This document shows, piece after piece, positions 32,176-42,408 of a stretch of 64,000 nucleotides of DNA. Positions within the stretch are counted from its first letter, which is position 1. Each line of letters begins with the position of its first letter. The notes beneath the pieces are model-generated. The model did no database searches, had not been told where the DNA came from, and saw only the letters and a program-made list of their open reading frames with translations. The translations under genes and the position numbers were made by a program. This DNA comes from Parascedosporium putredinis (Eukaryota > Ascomycota > Sordariomycetes > Microascales > Microascaceae), in contig CASHTG010000018.1 in NCBI GenBank assembly GCA_949357655.1, positions 1,860,001-1,924,000 of the forward strand, written 5' to 3'.

Positions 32176-34768
32176 TCAAGCCGCTCCGCCCGCCCTCGGG
32201 TCCTCCACAACCTGGCCCTCGATAATCTGCAAGACAGTCTTGATGTCCGTAAACTCCACGCTGCGCTTATTCCGACCCGCCATGATGGAGGCGGCGCGCA
32301 CGACGTTGCGGATGCGGCGGCCGTTGAGGGGCACGCGCGAGAGCACGTCGAGGGCCGCGGGCTGCAGCCGCGGGCACCCGTTGTGCGAGAGGAAGGTCTC
32401 CCAGATGGTGCGGCGGCTGACTTCGTCGAGGGCCGGGTAGGTCACGGTCAGGTGGATGCGCGAGGCGAGAGCCGGGTCGAGGGCGTTGGGGCGGTTGGTG
32501 GTGAGGAAGAGGAGGGAGGAGGAGTATTCGATTTCTTGGAGGAATTCTGGGTGGCGCGAGACAAGGTTAGACACTAGGGAGAGAGAGATGCAGAAGAACA
32601 AAAAAAAAAAAAAAAAAGAAAAGGGAAGATGGACATACTCGTCACGACTCGGTTGCGGACGGGGCTGGTCTCGCTGCGGGGCTCGAGGTACAAGTCGCAT
32701 TCGTCGACGAGCAGGATGGCGTTCCACCGCTCGGCGAGCCTGAAGGCGTCTTGGAGCTTGACCTTTCTAGGTCCACGCGCTGACCTGGGTACCGCTCCTC
32801 GTCTAGCTCGACGATGACCTGGCCGAGATCCAAGAAGTACAGAGGCACTCGAAGTGTTTCGGCGACTAGGGAGAGCCATAGAGGTTAGCTTTGTCTGGAA
32901 ACAAGGAAAGAGGGTGGGAAGGAAAGACGTACCGGATTCGGCGGTGAGCGTTTTACCCACACCCGGGGCCCGGTGAGTAGGGCAACGAGACCACTGCCTG
33001 ATATCAAGGACGTATAAAGTCAGTATTGTGCAAGCTAATCACAAAGGAGTATGGAAAGCAGGGTGTCGAGAGAGCAAGGAGGAATGCACGCACCTTTTCC
33101 GCCAATAACATCGTCAAAAGACTTTTCGCCCCCAATGTGGCTCTCGACAAAGGACAGGATAAGGTCCTTGTACCCGTCGGGCAGCACAAGAGTGTTGAAG
33201 GGGTCGGCGCTCCACTGGATATCGCGGACGAGATCGACCTGGAAGTATTCTGCAGCGAACGTTAGCGGAAGAAAACAAAAAAAACTACAAGAAAACAAAA
33301 GAAAAAGAAACATACGCCAGCGTCTCCTCTTGAGACAAAACCCAGGTAGCCTCGTATCGCAAATCAAGAGGTGGAAATCGGTAATGTGCTCCTCTTCGAA
33401 ATACCGATCGCGCCGGGGCGAGCGCGCGTCGGGCGAGACGGAGCGCGACTGCCGCCTGGGACGGCGCACGCGCCTACGCTCGTAGGCGGCGTTGTTGGCA
33501 TCGTAGTCGGAGTAGTCGTTGCGCTCGGGCGACCTCGAGTCCGCGCGGCGGTTCCGGACGAGGGGCTTGTGCCCGCCGACGGGGGTGTCGACGGGGACCT
33601 GGGCGATGGCGCCCGTCTCGCACGTCATGTCCTTTTCCTCGCGGAAGATGGCGAGGCGGGGCTTGCGCAGGTGGGTGCTGCCAAAGTCAATCATGACACG
33701 GTTGTACGTGCGTTCCTGCTGCTTGCCCTCGTCCTTGTCGTCCTTGGTCTTCCCCTTCGTCTTCTTCTTCTCCTCCTCCTCCTCCCCGCCGCTCTTGTCC
33801 ATGGCGTGGGGCAGCCACAGGGGCAGGCCGTTGTCGTCAGGGTACTCCATGTAGCGGGTATCCGTCAGGGACTGGTACTTGCGGCCGCGCTCGATGGCGG
33901 CAGCCTTGCTCTTCTCGGCATCCTCGAGGAAGCGCTCGGGGAAGACGAAGAGGTCGGTGATCTTCTTGACGCCGTCAAAGTGGTCAATGGTGAAGCTGGT
34001 GCGGAAGAAGCCCCACCGGTACCCGTCGTACTCGAGGCCGAGGGCGTGGATGCGGAACTCGGGATCGGCGGCGAAGTCCTCGGTGCGCTCCACGTAGTAG
34101 AACCGGACGCCGCGGTACGAGTCCTCGCACACGAGGCCGCCGGGGCGGAAAATCGTCCACAGGTAAGGGAAACTAATGAGCCCGTTGGCGACCAGCTCCT
34201 TCTCCACGGTGAAGGCCTTGCTCAGCTCCGACTTGACGACGCAGCGGAGCTGCTGGAGGATCTCGGCGGTGCGGGGATCCTCGCACGCGTCCACGGCGGT
34301 CTGGAACCGGGCCCAGCGGTAGTAGAAGGGTTTGAAAGGGGCGCGAAGCACGAGGCAGTTGATGTCCGGGTGGATGTTGTCGTAGCCCTCGAAGACGGAG
34401 AAGAGGACCTTGCGGGCGGCGGCGTCCTTGATCTCGATGGAGTGGATGGACACGCGCGACGCGGTCTCGCCGCGGGTGACGAAGTAGCGGATCACGATGG
34501 GGGTGCCCCGGCCGTCGTCGTCGTCGCTGTCCGAGTCGGGCTCGGCCTCTTCGGGGATCTTGTCGACCCAGTTGACGCAGCAGCGGCACTTGCGGGGCCC
34601 TTCGTAGAGGTTCTCGATCACGGCCGAGTCCTCGATGACGAGCGCCGAGGGTGCGGGCTCGTCGACGTCGTCGTTGCCGGGGAAGCGCAGGGGGTCGTGG
34701 AGGCGGTCGACGAGGGTGAAGGAGCTCTCGACGGCCTCTTCGATATTCACGTTGGAGGGCGACATCAC
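32176..34768 (-). CDS. AAA-family ATPase with fungal N-terminal domain
   Basis: Large ATPase of a fungal AAA group. The first 300 residues from 34768 (MMSPSNVNIEEAVESSF) form the fungal N-terminal region of the DUF7025 type: FKPFYYRWARF, SFPYLWTIFRPGGLVCED, RGVRFYYVERTEDF. A Lys/Glu-rich low-complexity stretch follows, then an Arg/Ser-rich stretch (RRRVRRPRRQSRS). Then comes the pre-ATPase block (DIQWSADPFNTLVLPDGYKD, FDDVIGGKG), the Walker A region read as GPPGVGKTLTAES, KVKLQDAFRLAERWNAILLV and Walker B (LLVDECD). Sensor-1 is SSLLFLTTNRP, the arginine region ALASRIHLTV, and the C-terminal lid NVVRAASIMAGR. Introns lie near 33255-33315, 33000-33080, 32870-32930 and 32575-32640. Walker A is broken by one missing base near 32965. 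Substrate and site of action are unknown. Confidence 0.85.
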
Positions 34769-35379
34769 GGGCAGAGAGAGGAGGGCAAAAAAGGGGAAGA
34801 GATGGATAAAACGGGAAAGGGTTTAAACACAGCGGGCAGAAGAATTGGTCTTTTTTTTTTCTTTCTTTCGTTCGCTTCAATGTGTTTCCCAGATTCCTCG
34901 TTCTTTCTTTGCTTCTTCTTTCTCGTTCGTTTAAGCCGATCAACGATTCTTAAGCCTCAATAATGAAGAAAGGCAAGAAAAGAAGAAATATGTGTTTGAT
35001 GTTCAAAGACACGGCGCCTCCTATTTACCTACATCTCCCTCCCTCCCAAAATGTCAATCCCCATTGGATTTGGGGGCGGTGCATGCACGAAGTGAGGCGG
35101 TGGGTTGTCATCTCGAGACGGTGAATGGCTGCAGTCAGCTCCGAGGGGTAGCTGCTGCCTAAGCCACCCCGCCATGTCGAACAAAGTCGAACAATTGCCT
35201 TGGTTGAGAATCGGCCAGCCTTACAGGGCGCGCCGCAGCTTCTCCTCCTCTCGGAATTCCCGATAGATTAATTCTCGCGAATCACCTCGTTTGGAGCACC
35301 ATGTGTCTCGGGTTTCTAGGCAGCCAGCAGGCATGACTGGTGAGACAATCTCGTCGTTGAGGCGCTTGCTTCAATCGTG

Positions 35380-35395
35380 TGCATCAATTGATGCA
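35380..35395. repeat. 16-bp perfect palindrome
   Basis: TGCATCAATTGATGCA reads the same on both strands. It is the longest version of the recurrent ATCAATTGAT motif in this window. Confidence 0.8.
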
Positions 35396-38300
35396 GTTCT
35401 TCCCATTCCCTCACGGCTTGGGGCGAGCAGCAGTCAAGGATATGAGGCCATGAGTGCTGTCGCGATTAGTGCCAGGCGCCCTGAGTGCGGATCACATTCC
35501 ACAGCTGCGCGTCCGTCCTATCGCTCAATCTCATACCCAATGGTATCAGACGAGAACTCGTAGCAGATTTTTGTGCTGTCAATCGGTGACCAGACCTCGC
35601 TCGTGAACAGAATTGATCCTTTGGTTTAACAGGGACCGTCATGGCGTAGTCGGGACGTCCATGTCGGGATCTTCACCATGTGATACTTGCAGCCATCTTT
35701 GAAGCGATCAAAGATTAGCAGCCGGTTCCCAAAACTTGAAGTGCTCAATGGTGCAAATCCCCGCCACGCTGATCTGGGGTTCTCTAGCCCTAAGGATTCC
35801 AAAGGATCAAATGGCATTGCCCTTGTCCGCGGAGGCCCATTCTTTGACTCTGGGCACGACCACTCTAGGCAATGATCATCCCTCTCCACCATCGCCAAGG
35901 CGGCATATCACGGTAGTGTAGGACGACACAACGACATTCTGAAAATATTCCGGTGTTCGCTTGGCGAAGAAAACTGACGCGAACGGTCGTGCAAAATGGA
36001 GCAGAGTCGAGCGCAACAAGGCCTGTTGAGGAGCGTGGGAAAGACTCTGGGCCACACTGGAATCGATCAACCTATAAAAATCGTATCAATGACGAGACTC
36101 TTTTTCTCTGTGCAACTCGTCAGCATGTGAACAGGTTATCTATGGATGTGTGGGGAGATGTTTCTTGATAATTGACTGTACGAAGCTTCGAAATTAGTGT
36201 GTGTGGAGAGTACGGGGCCGTCGTGCAGACAGCGCGAGGTGCGTTGAATGTTCTATTTGTTCTGCACCTCTCAATACCGCGTCCAGTCCAGCTGGAGGCA
36301 TTGAATGATGGGTCCATCAATGGATGGATAGATCAATGCAACAGTATCGGGCTTAGGCCAGTCACATTGAATGGAGTGGATGGACCCGACATCACTATTG
36401 ATTCATGGGACTGTCCAGATGAGTGGGCTGGTCCCACGCTAGCGATTGGACTGAGGAGACGTTGGAAGGCAACAGAATGGAAAAAGGAACGAAAATAAGC
36501 CTCGATGGGGATGCAGCTGAAGAAGACATCAATGGGGAACAATGTGAAGAAAGGAGAGACAGCACGAGATGCAGAGTTGGGTTGGTGCGTCGAGTCGAAG
36601 CGACAAAGTATCAGCGTCCACTCATCGCCCATAATCGTCCATTCAATGTGATGGATAATATCAATTGATCCTTTCTCCCTTTTCTTTTTCTCCTCCGAGA
36701 ACAAACTATTGGGATGAGCCTCCCTCACTCTCTAGCTAAAAACATACCAAATAGAGCGGAACCCACTTCTCTTGCCCGATTTTAGTCGCCTGTAATTTTA
36801 TATCTCTTGGGACAAGCGATCACCTCCCTCTATAGGACTTTACGGTGTATTATCCATGTCCTCAATACCTCGGTAAACAATGACTTCAATGCATCGGCGC
36901 ATCAAAGCAGGTGGCAATGGATGCATTCCAGCGGTAAAAGGGGCCAGCGGCAACAACACAGGCTGAGGGAAATATCGCGCCAAGAAGGAAAAGCATTCAT
37001 GAGATGAGCCAGCCAGGGTGCGTTCAGTCAGCCGCAATCCTCCGCAACAACCCCTTGCCTGTCTGGCCCTGGCTTTGTAGCGATACCGAATTAATAATAC
37101 TCAAACCTGGTGCACTGATTAGTATGATCGCGCCCACGATAACACACGAGGAAGAAAATGAACCAAGCCGATAGTGTGGTGTGAAGGAGGGGGAGTAACA
37201 AGATCATTGCAAGCTTGTACTTTGTAATAGTGTATGTACTTCACGACTTGGCAGGGGCTGGAATGACCTCACCTTGGCGCGTTCGCTCGCACAAGACTCA
37301 ACACGAAGAAACCTAGGCGGCGAGACTGCAAGAGTGCAGTATACATGCAGAAGCACCTTCTGTTTTGTCCAACAAGTCTCGACCGGCTGGCCTGTCGTGC
37401 CACACCATCTCATCCGAGGGTCCAGTCATGACTGGCGAGGTCTGTGTTAACAAGGCTCAAGAACCGTTGCCACCCACCCGCCCACATCACTTCGACGCAC
37501 AGATTGTAGATGTTAGGAGACGGGCTCTGAAGCTTTGCAGAGTAATAAGTTGGATCTTATTAGAGCTCACTTGGGGCAAGCAATGAATTAGTGTCCTTCG
37601 CCAACACGTCTGTCGAGACACGCATAAATGCAAGCAGCCATACTTGCTTCTCACCCCACTCGTAACACTTCAGTGTTAAAGAAGGACCGCTTTCTAACGA
37701 TCTCTCGCTTAGCTCCAACTAATTGGGGAAGAGAGCACAGTCTTGGAAAAGCAAAGCCGACGCCGCGCCAAGTGGAAAAACAGGAAAGGGAACAAAAGGA
37801 AAAAGAGAGACAAATGTAGCTAGGTTCTTCAAGCCCTTCCTTCCCCTTTTAAGGCTGGACCAAAGAATCCTTCATCGTGACGATGACGTTGATGGACACT
37901 CCGTGGGTCGGGCGTGGCTTGTCATTCCAGAGGAAAACACACTCGCATGCGCACAGAGTTGACCGAGACCGTTTGCAGTCTAGGTCTACATGTATTCCAC
38001 GATCGAGCGCCACTTCATCTCTCTGGCCAGCGCGTTCTACGTTCCCGGATGAACAACAAACGCAGCCCGAAAGAAGAGAGGGGGCGTCGGCTCTGGCGAT
38101 GGCTGTGTTATTTTTTATTTTTATTTTTCTCTCGGTATCCGAGTCCCGTGAGATACAGTTGTCGCGACGGGCAGAGTGAGCGTCATGGCCATCGTTCTCG
38201 CGAATGAAGGGAGCACTCTGAGCGTTGAAAACGAGTGGAACAGTGGAGCACCGCGGAATGAAAACGGCATTCACGGCTCTTGCCATCCCGGTGATCTTAA

Positions 38301-39977
38301 AACGCGCTCCCTTCTTGGTTTCCCATTTAGGCTTCTTTTTCGTGCCAAGTCGACACAAGCAGCGCTGAAGGAGGGGCGGAGGGGCGGAGGGACCAGATGG
38401 GGGCGCTATCCACACCCGCAAAACTCGGTTGGCGATAGTGGGGAACCAGAACTCATGCACCACACTGCCTGGATGTATACGGTCCTCGTGGACATGCATC
38501 GAAGGGGGCTCGCTGGGTTCAGAGTTATGTCGTTCTCTCTTTCCAATACCAAGTCTTCCAAGACCAGAGCCATCAAATTTCGAGCGGTAAGTCAAAAACC
38601 AACAACCAACAAGACCCGAGACCTAGTAGCCATCATCACCATCCTCTATCCTGGGCCTGGGTCACACAAACTCACAAGGCGAGACCTTGGACCCACGCCA
38701 AGCATATCAAGCATTGAGTGGAGCCCCGACTGTTAAGCAAGAAGGGGGCCGTCAGCTCATGTGCTGTATGTACATAGACTCTCCAAAAAATGGACGAATC
38801 TCCAAGTAGACACTTGCCCCTTGCATGATGGGGAATCAATAGCTCAACTGTCCCAACTCGTAGCGTGCAGGGGCAGGACTGAACGGCGATTGGCTCTTCT
38901 GCGTCGGCTTAGCGCAGGGACAAAAGCCAGTGCGTCGCTCTTTATGCTTCGGCACACTTCTCGAAACGAGGGGACCTGGCAAGACATTGATTGATCGGGG
39001 AATTTGCTCTTGCTATCAATCAGTAACCGTGACGGTGATTGTCTTTCTTTTTCTTCGCTTATTCGTTGTTTAAGACTTTTCTCTTCAAGCGAGATACCAG
39101 AGCCAGCCAACCCCAACCGCCCAAAACACTGGATTGATATTCGCTCAAGTGCAGAAGAGACTCTTCTCTTGCCCTCTTCCCTCCCCCTTGTCCTGCCCGT
39201 CCATTGATGGCCCAGGGGTATTGCCATGTGCATGAGCGGCATCCAGCCCATCGAAGCAGCACTGCCAGAACCACGGGCCCCGAAGCCACTCCCGTCCAAT
39301 GGGCATCGAGCGTGGCGCAACAAACTATCGATTTTCCTCGTTCCAACCCCGGCCGGGGTGTGTGTGCGGAACAGCGCATATTCAAGCTCGCCGCACGCAG
39401 GTCCCCTTTCCACTACCAAAAAAGCGCCGTTTGTGAGAAGGGCTGGCCCACCCAGCGTCTTGTCTTCTTCTCTGCCCGCACACACACACACCTCTGCCCT
39501 CATCGCCACCACCGAGATACTCACCCAAGACTTGCTTTTCCACTCTAATCACAGGTACACATGGAATATAGGCGAGCAAGCATTCCTAAACCAGGCGAAG
39601 AGGTAATCTCGCACACCCCTGTCCGCCCTCGAAGCTTATTACCCATTTTCGTCAAGACTACCGCGCGACATCCGAACTAACACCCAGTTCGCTGGGAAGA
39701 GAAAACAAACACCCACAACAAGCTACAAGTGTCAGGGTGGGTTCCACGATGTCCAGGCACAAAGGGTGTGCCTGGGCGCATACACTACACTACATCGTGT
39801 ACTTGCCCATGTAGTATTTCCCAACTCGGCACGCGTTCCTGAGCTGACAGGAAATCTCCCGGGGTGGAGAGAGGCGCAGGAAGGCTGCATGCCCACTGTT
39901 CTTGGACCCAAGCCAAGACAAGAAAGAGGGAAAAAAGGGGCGCTCCGAAGATTGGAAGGCGAGATGATGGACGGTCG

Positions 39978-39983
39978 TATAAA
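39978..39983 (+). promoter_or_regulatory. TATA box of the repeat-protein gene
   Basis: TATAAA lies 228 bp upstream of the ATG at 40206, followed by CT-rich sequence typical of a highly expressed fungal 5' UTR. Confidence 0.45.
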
Positions 39984-40205
39984 GCGAAGATGACCGCACC
40001 TCGAACACACCTCGTGGGAGTGCTCCCTCTTTGTTCCTGCCTCATCCCCCACGATCCCGTCAGGTCTCAGCCAACTTCCGTCCCACCGGGCACCACTTTC
40101 GTTAATTCACTTGCGGACTCGACTCAGTCGTTGATCCCAACCCACAGTCGTTTTTTTATACACACACTCTCGTTAATACATAATCCCTTCTTTTTCCCCG
40201 CGACA

Positions 40206-41771
40206 ATGAAGTTCTCTCTCGCCACTCTCGCCGCCGGCGTTCCTCTCGCCCTCGCCGCTGCCGCTCCCCAGCCCCAGGCGAATGGCATCCGTGCCATCTT
40301 CGGCCGCATCCCCGGCCAGGGCACCGATCTCCCCGTCACCACCCGCACCAAGTGCACCAAGGTTCGTGTCAAATCTCTTGATCTACCCCCACATTCTATC
40401 AAACGAACACTTGGGGAGAATGGCAACAGCTAACAATCACGTAAACAGAGGCCCAAGCGCACCGTGACCGTCACCGTCACCGCTGACGGCGTGACCAACG
40501 TCCAGCAGGCCACGGAGACCATCACTATCACTGCCGACGGCGTGACCGACGTCCAGCAGGCTACGGAGACCATCACCATCACCGCCGACGGCGTAACCGA
40601 CGTCCAACACGCTACGGAGACCATCACCGTCACCGCCGACGGCGTCACCAACGTCGAGCACGCCACGGAGACCGTCACCATCACCGCTGACGGCGTGACC
40701 GCCATCGAGCACGCCACGGCCACCCTCTACGAGACGGCCACCATCCACGCGACCGAGACCGTCGTCGAGGTGGCCACCCTGCACGCCACGGAGACCCTTG
40801 TCGAGACCGCCACCCTGCACGCCACGGAGACCGTCGTCGAGGTTGCCACCGTCTCGGAGACTCACATCGAGACGGCTACCATCTCCGAGACTGCCACGGA
40901 GACTCACGTCGAGACCGTCTCCGAGACTCTTATCGAGACGGCCACGGAAACTCTCGTGGAGACCGCCACCGCCACCGAGACTCTCGTCGAGACTGCCACC
41001 ATCTCCGAGACCGCCACCGAGACCCTCGTCGAGACTGCTACCGAGACTCTCGTTGAGACCGCCACTGCTACCGAGACTCTCGTTGAGACCGCCACTGCTA
41101 CCGAGACTCTCGTTGAGACCGCCACTGCCACCGAGACTCTCGTCGAGACCGCCACTGCCACCGAGACTCTCGTCGAGACCGCCACCATCTCCGAGACCGC
41201 CACCGTCGTCGAGACCCTCGTCGAGACCGCTACCGCTACCCTCATCGAGACCGCCACCATCTCCGAGACCGCCACCCTCACCCAGGTCAACACCGCCACC
41301 ACCACCGCCACCGAGACCGCCTGCCCCGTCGCGCCCCTCAACAACGGCGGCTTCAGCGGCGCCATCAGCTCCGCCAACGACTGGACCTTTATCGGCACCG
41401 CCGAGGACAACCTCAACAGCGGCGCCTTCCAGCTCAAGACCACCTCCCTCAACGCCGCCCAGCAGCAGTTCCTCATCCAGAGCGTCTCCATCTGCCCCAA
41501 GGCCATCTACAAGTTCTCCTTCAAGGCCCGCAGGTCCTCGGGCAGCGGCAGCTCCCAGGACAAGATCTACCTCCGCGTCAACGGCGCCGCCGTCGTCACC
41601 GCGACCCTCACCAGCGTCCAGTCCAGCTTTTCTACTTTCGAGGCTACCTGGACCAACACCAATGGTCTTACTGACGCCATCATCGCTATCGAGTTTGACG
41701 CTGCTACCTCGACCTCGCGCACTCTCCTGATTGACGATGTCACCATGACCAAGACCGGCATGGCTCTCTAA
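40206..41771 (+). CDS. Secreted two-repeat protein with C-terminal jelly-roll-like domain
   Basis: Exon 1 (40206-40361) encodes the signal peptide (MKFSLATLAAGVPLALAAAA) and RTKCTK; the intron is 40362-40448. The mature protein has three parts. First, about five copies of a 15-residue unit (TITADGVTDVQQATE type). Second, a 190-residue tract of Thr/Ala/Glu repeats, chiefly TETLVETATA (10 residues, 30 bp), with about ten exact ETLVETAT blocks; it has essentially no Lys, Arg, Gly, Pro or aromatics, so it is very acidic and regular. Third, about 145 residues (CPVAPLNNGGFSGAISSAND onward) ending VTMTKTGMAL. This resembles a carbohydrate-binding or galactose-binding jelly roll (CBM4/9- or CenC-like), with YKFSFKARRS and TRTLLIDDVTMT typical of that fold. 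The frame is intact. Likely a wall or matrix protein or adhesin; no GPI-type tail. The other frames over the repeats are open only because of repeat composition. Confidence 0.85.
40470..40715 (+). repeat. 45-bp coding repeat, about five copies
   Basis: Each unit encodes about 15 residues with the core TADGVT followed by N/D-V-Q/E-x-A-T-E. Copies differ mainly at synonymous sites. Confidence 0.85.
40935..41260 (+). repeat. 30-bp coding minisatellite
   Basis: The unit encodes TETLVETATA. Four copies between about 41050 and 41185 are nearly identical at DNA level (GAGACTCTCGTTGAGACCGC), a sign of recent expansion; flanking copies are more diverged. Confidence 0.85.
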
Positions 41772-42408
41772 ATACCTTTTCAGTTACATAATTTTTTTAT
41801 CTATAACAGGAGGTTGTGATTTAACCAGCCCTGCCTGATTTACATAAACTTGGTTCTTTTTTGTTCACATACAATAATTTGGTCGTGATTGTACGTGATG
41901 TCCTTTTGCGTGACCTACGTAGCCTTGTTGTGTGTTGGGGGTGGTTTCTATAATGTATCGGAGCCGTAGTATTGATGTTTTGTTCTACATATGGAGGGAG
42001 ATGTGCATGAGCGGGAACGGATATGTCGTCCCGCTCGTGTATGTTTCTGTCTAAAAACGTTTTAGGATCATCCGTGTTAGAGGTTAAATCCCGGGACGCC
42101 AGTGTCATTTCAACGCCGTGCTTCCGTGCAGCTGCCATTGATCAAAAACACCTCGTCTTCCTTTGTTCTACGCCGTCGCGTTGGTTTCCTCGCAAGCCGC
42201 CAACTCACACTCGTCCTCAAGAGAGGGTTGTGTGCCAATCCAGTCACCGCCTAGGTGTTAGTGACTTTCTTCTCTTTCGTGTCTAATTAATGTAACCATG
42301 TCATATTCGAGACGGGGCCAAGATTCGTCAAGTGCTCCAAATCATCAAGTCGTTTCTTTTTTTTTTTCCCAGCGTCGTCATCATCGCCAAGCCGAGGGTT
42401 CATCCCGT
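41772..42408. other. Intergenic, convergent spacer
   Basis: 637 bp between the repeat protein and the Zn2Cys6 gene, AT-rich on the left. No gene is supported. Confidence 0.5.

Larger units (their letters stand above)
34769..40205. other. Gene-poor region, 5.4 kb
   Basis: No supported gene. Open frames of up to about 248 codons (37849-38595 and 38844-39524, both minus) lack motifs, hydrophobic patterning and splice support. Two ATCAATTGAT palindromes lie at 35383-35392 (inside a perfect 16-bp palindrome) and 36660-36669. The right end carries the promoter of the repeat protein. Confidence 0.5.

Noticed and set aside
33371..34963. 530-codon open frame on the plus strand
   Set aside because: It is the antisense shadow of the AAA ATPase; GC-rich codons leave the complement open. 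It has no motifs of its own.
37849..38595. 248-codon minus-strand ORF
   Set aside because: No motif, no hydrophobic pattern and low-complexity overlaps on the other strand; no splice or promoter support.
38844..39524. 226-codon minus-strand ORF
   Set aside because: Composition looks random, no domain is recognisable, and overlapping open frames exist on both strands.
40798..41730. 310-codon Arg/Pro/Ser frame on plus, and 200-codon frame on minus, over the repeat protein
   Set aside because: Both arise because a 30-bp repeat keeps all frames open. Only the frame with signal peptide, intron and C-terminal domain makes sense.
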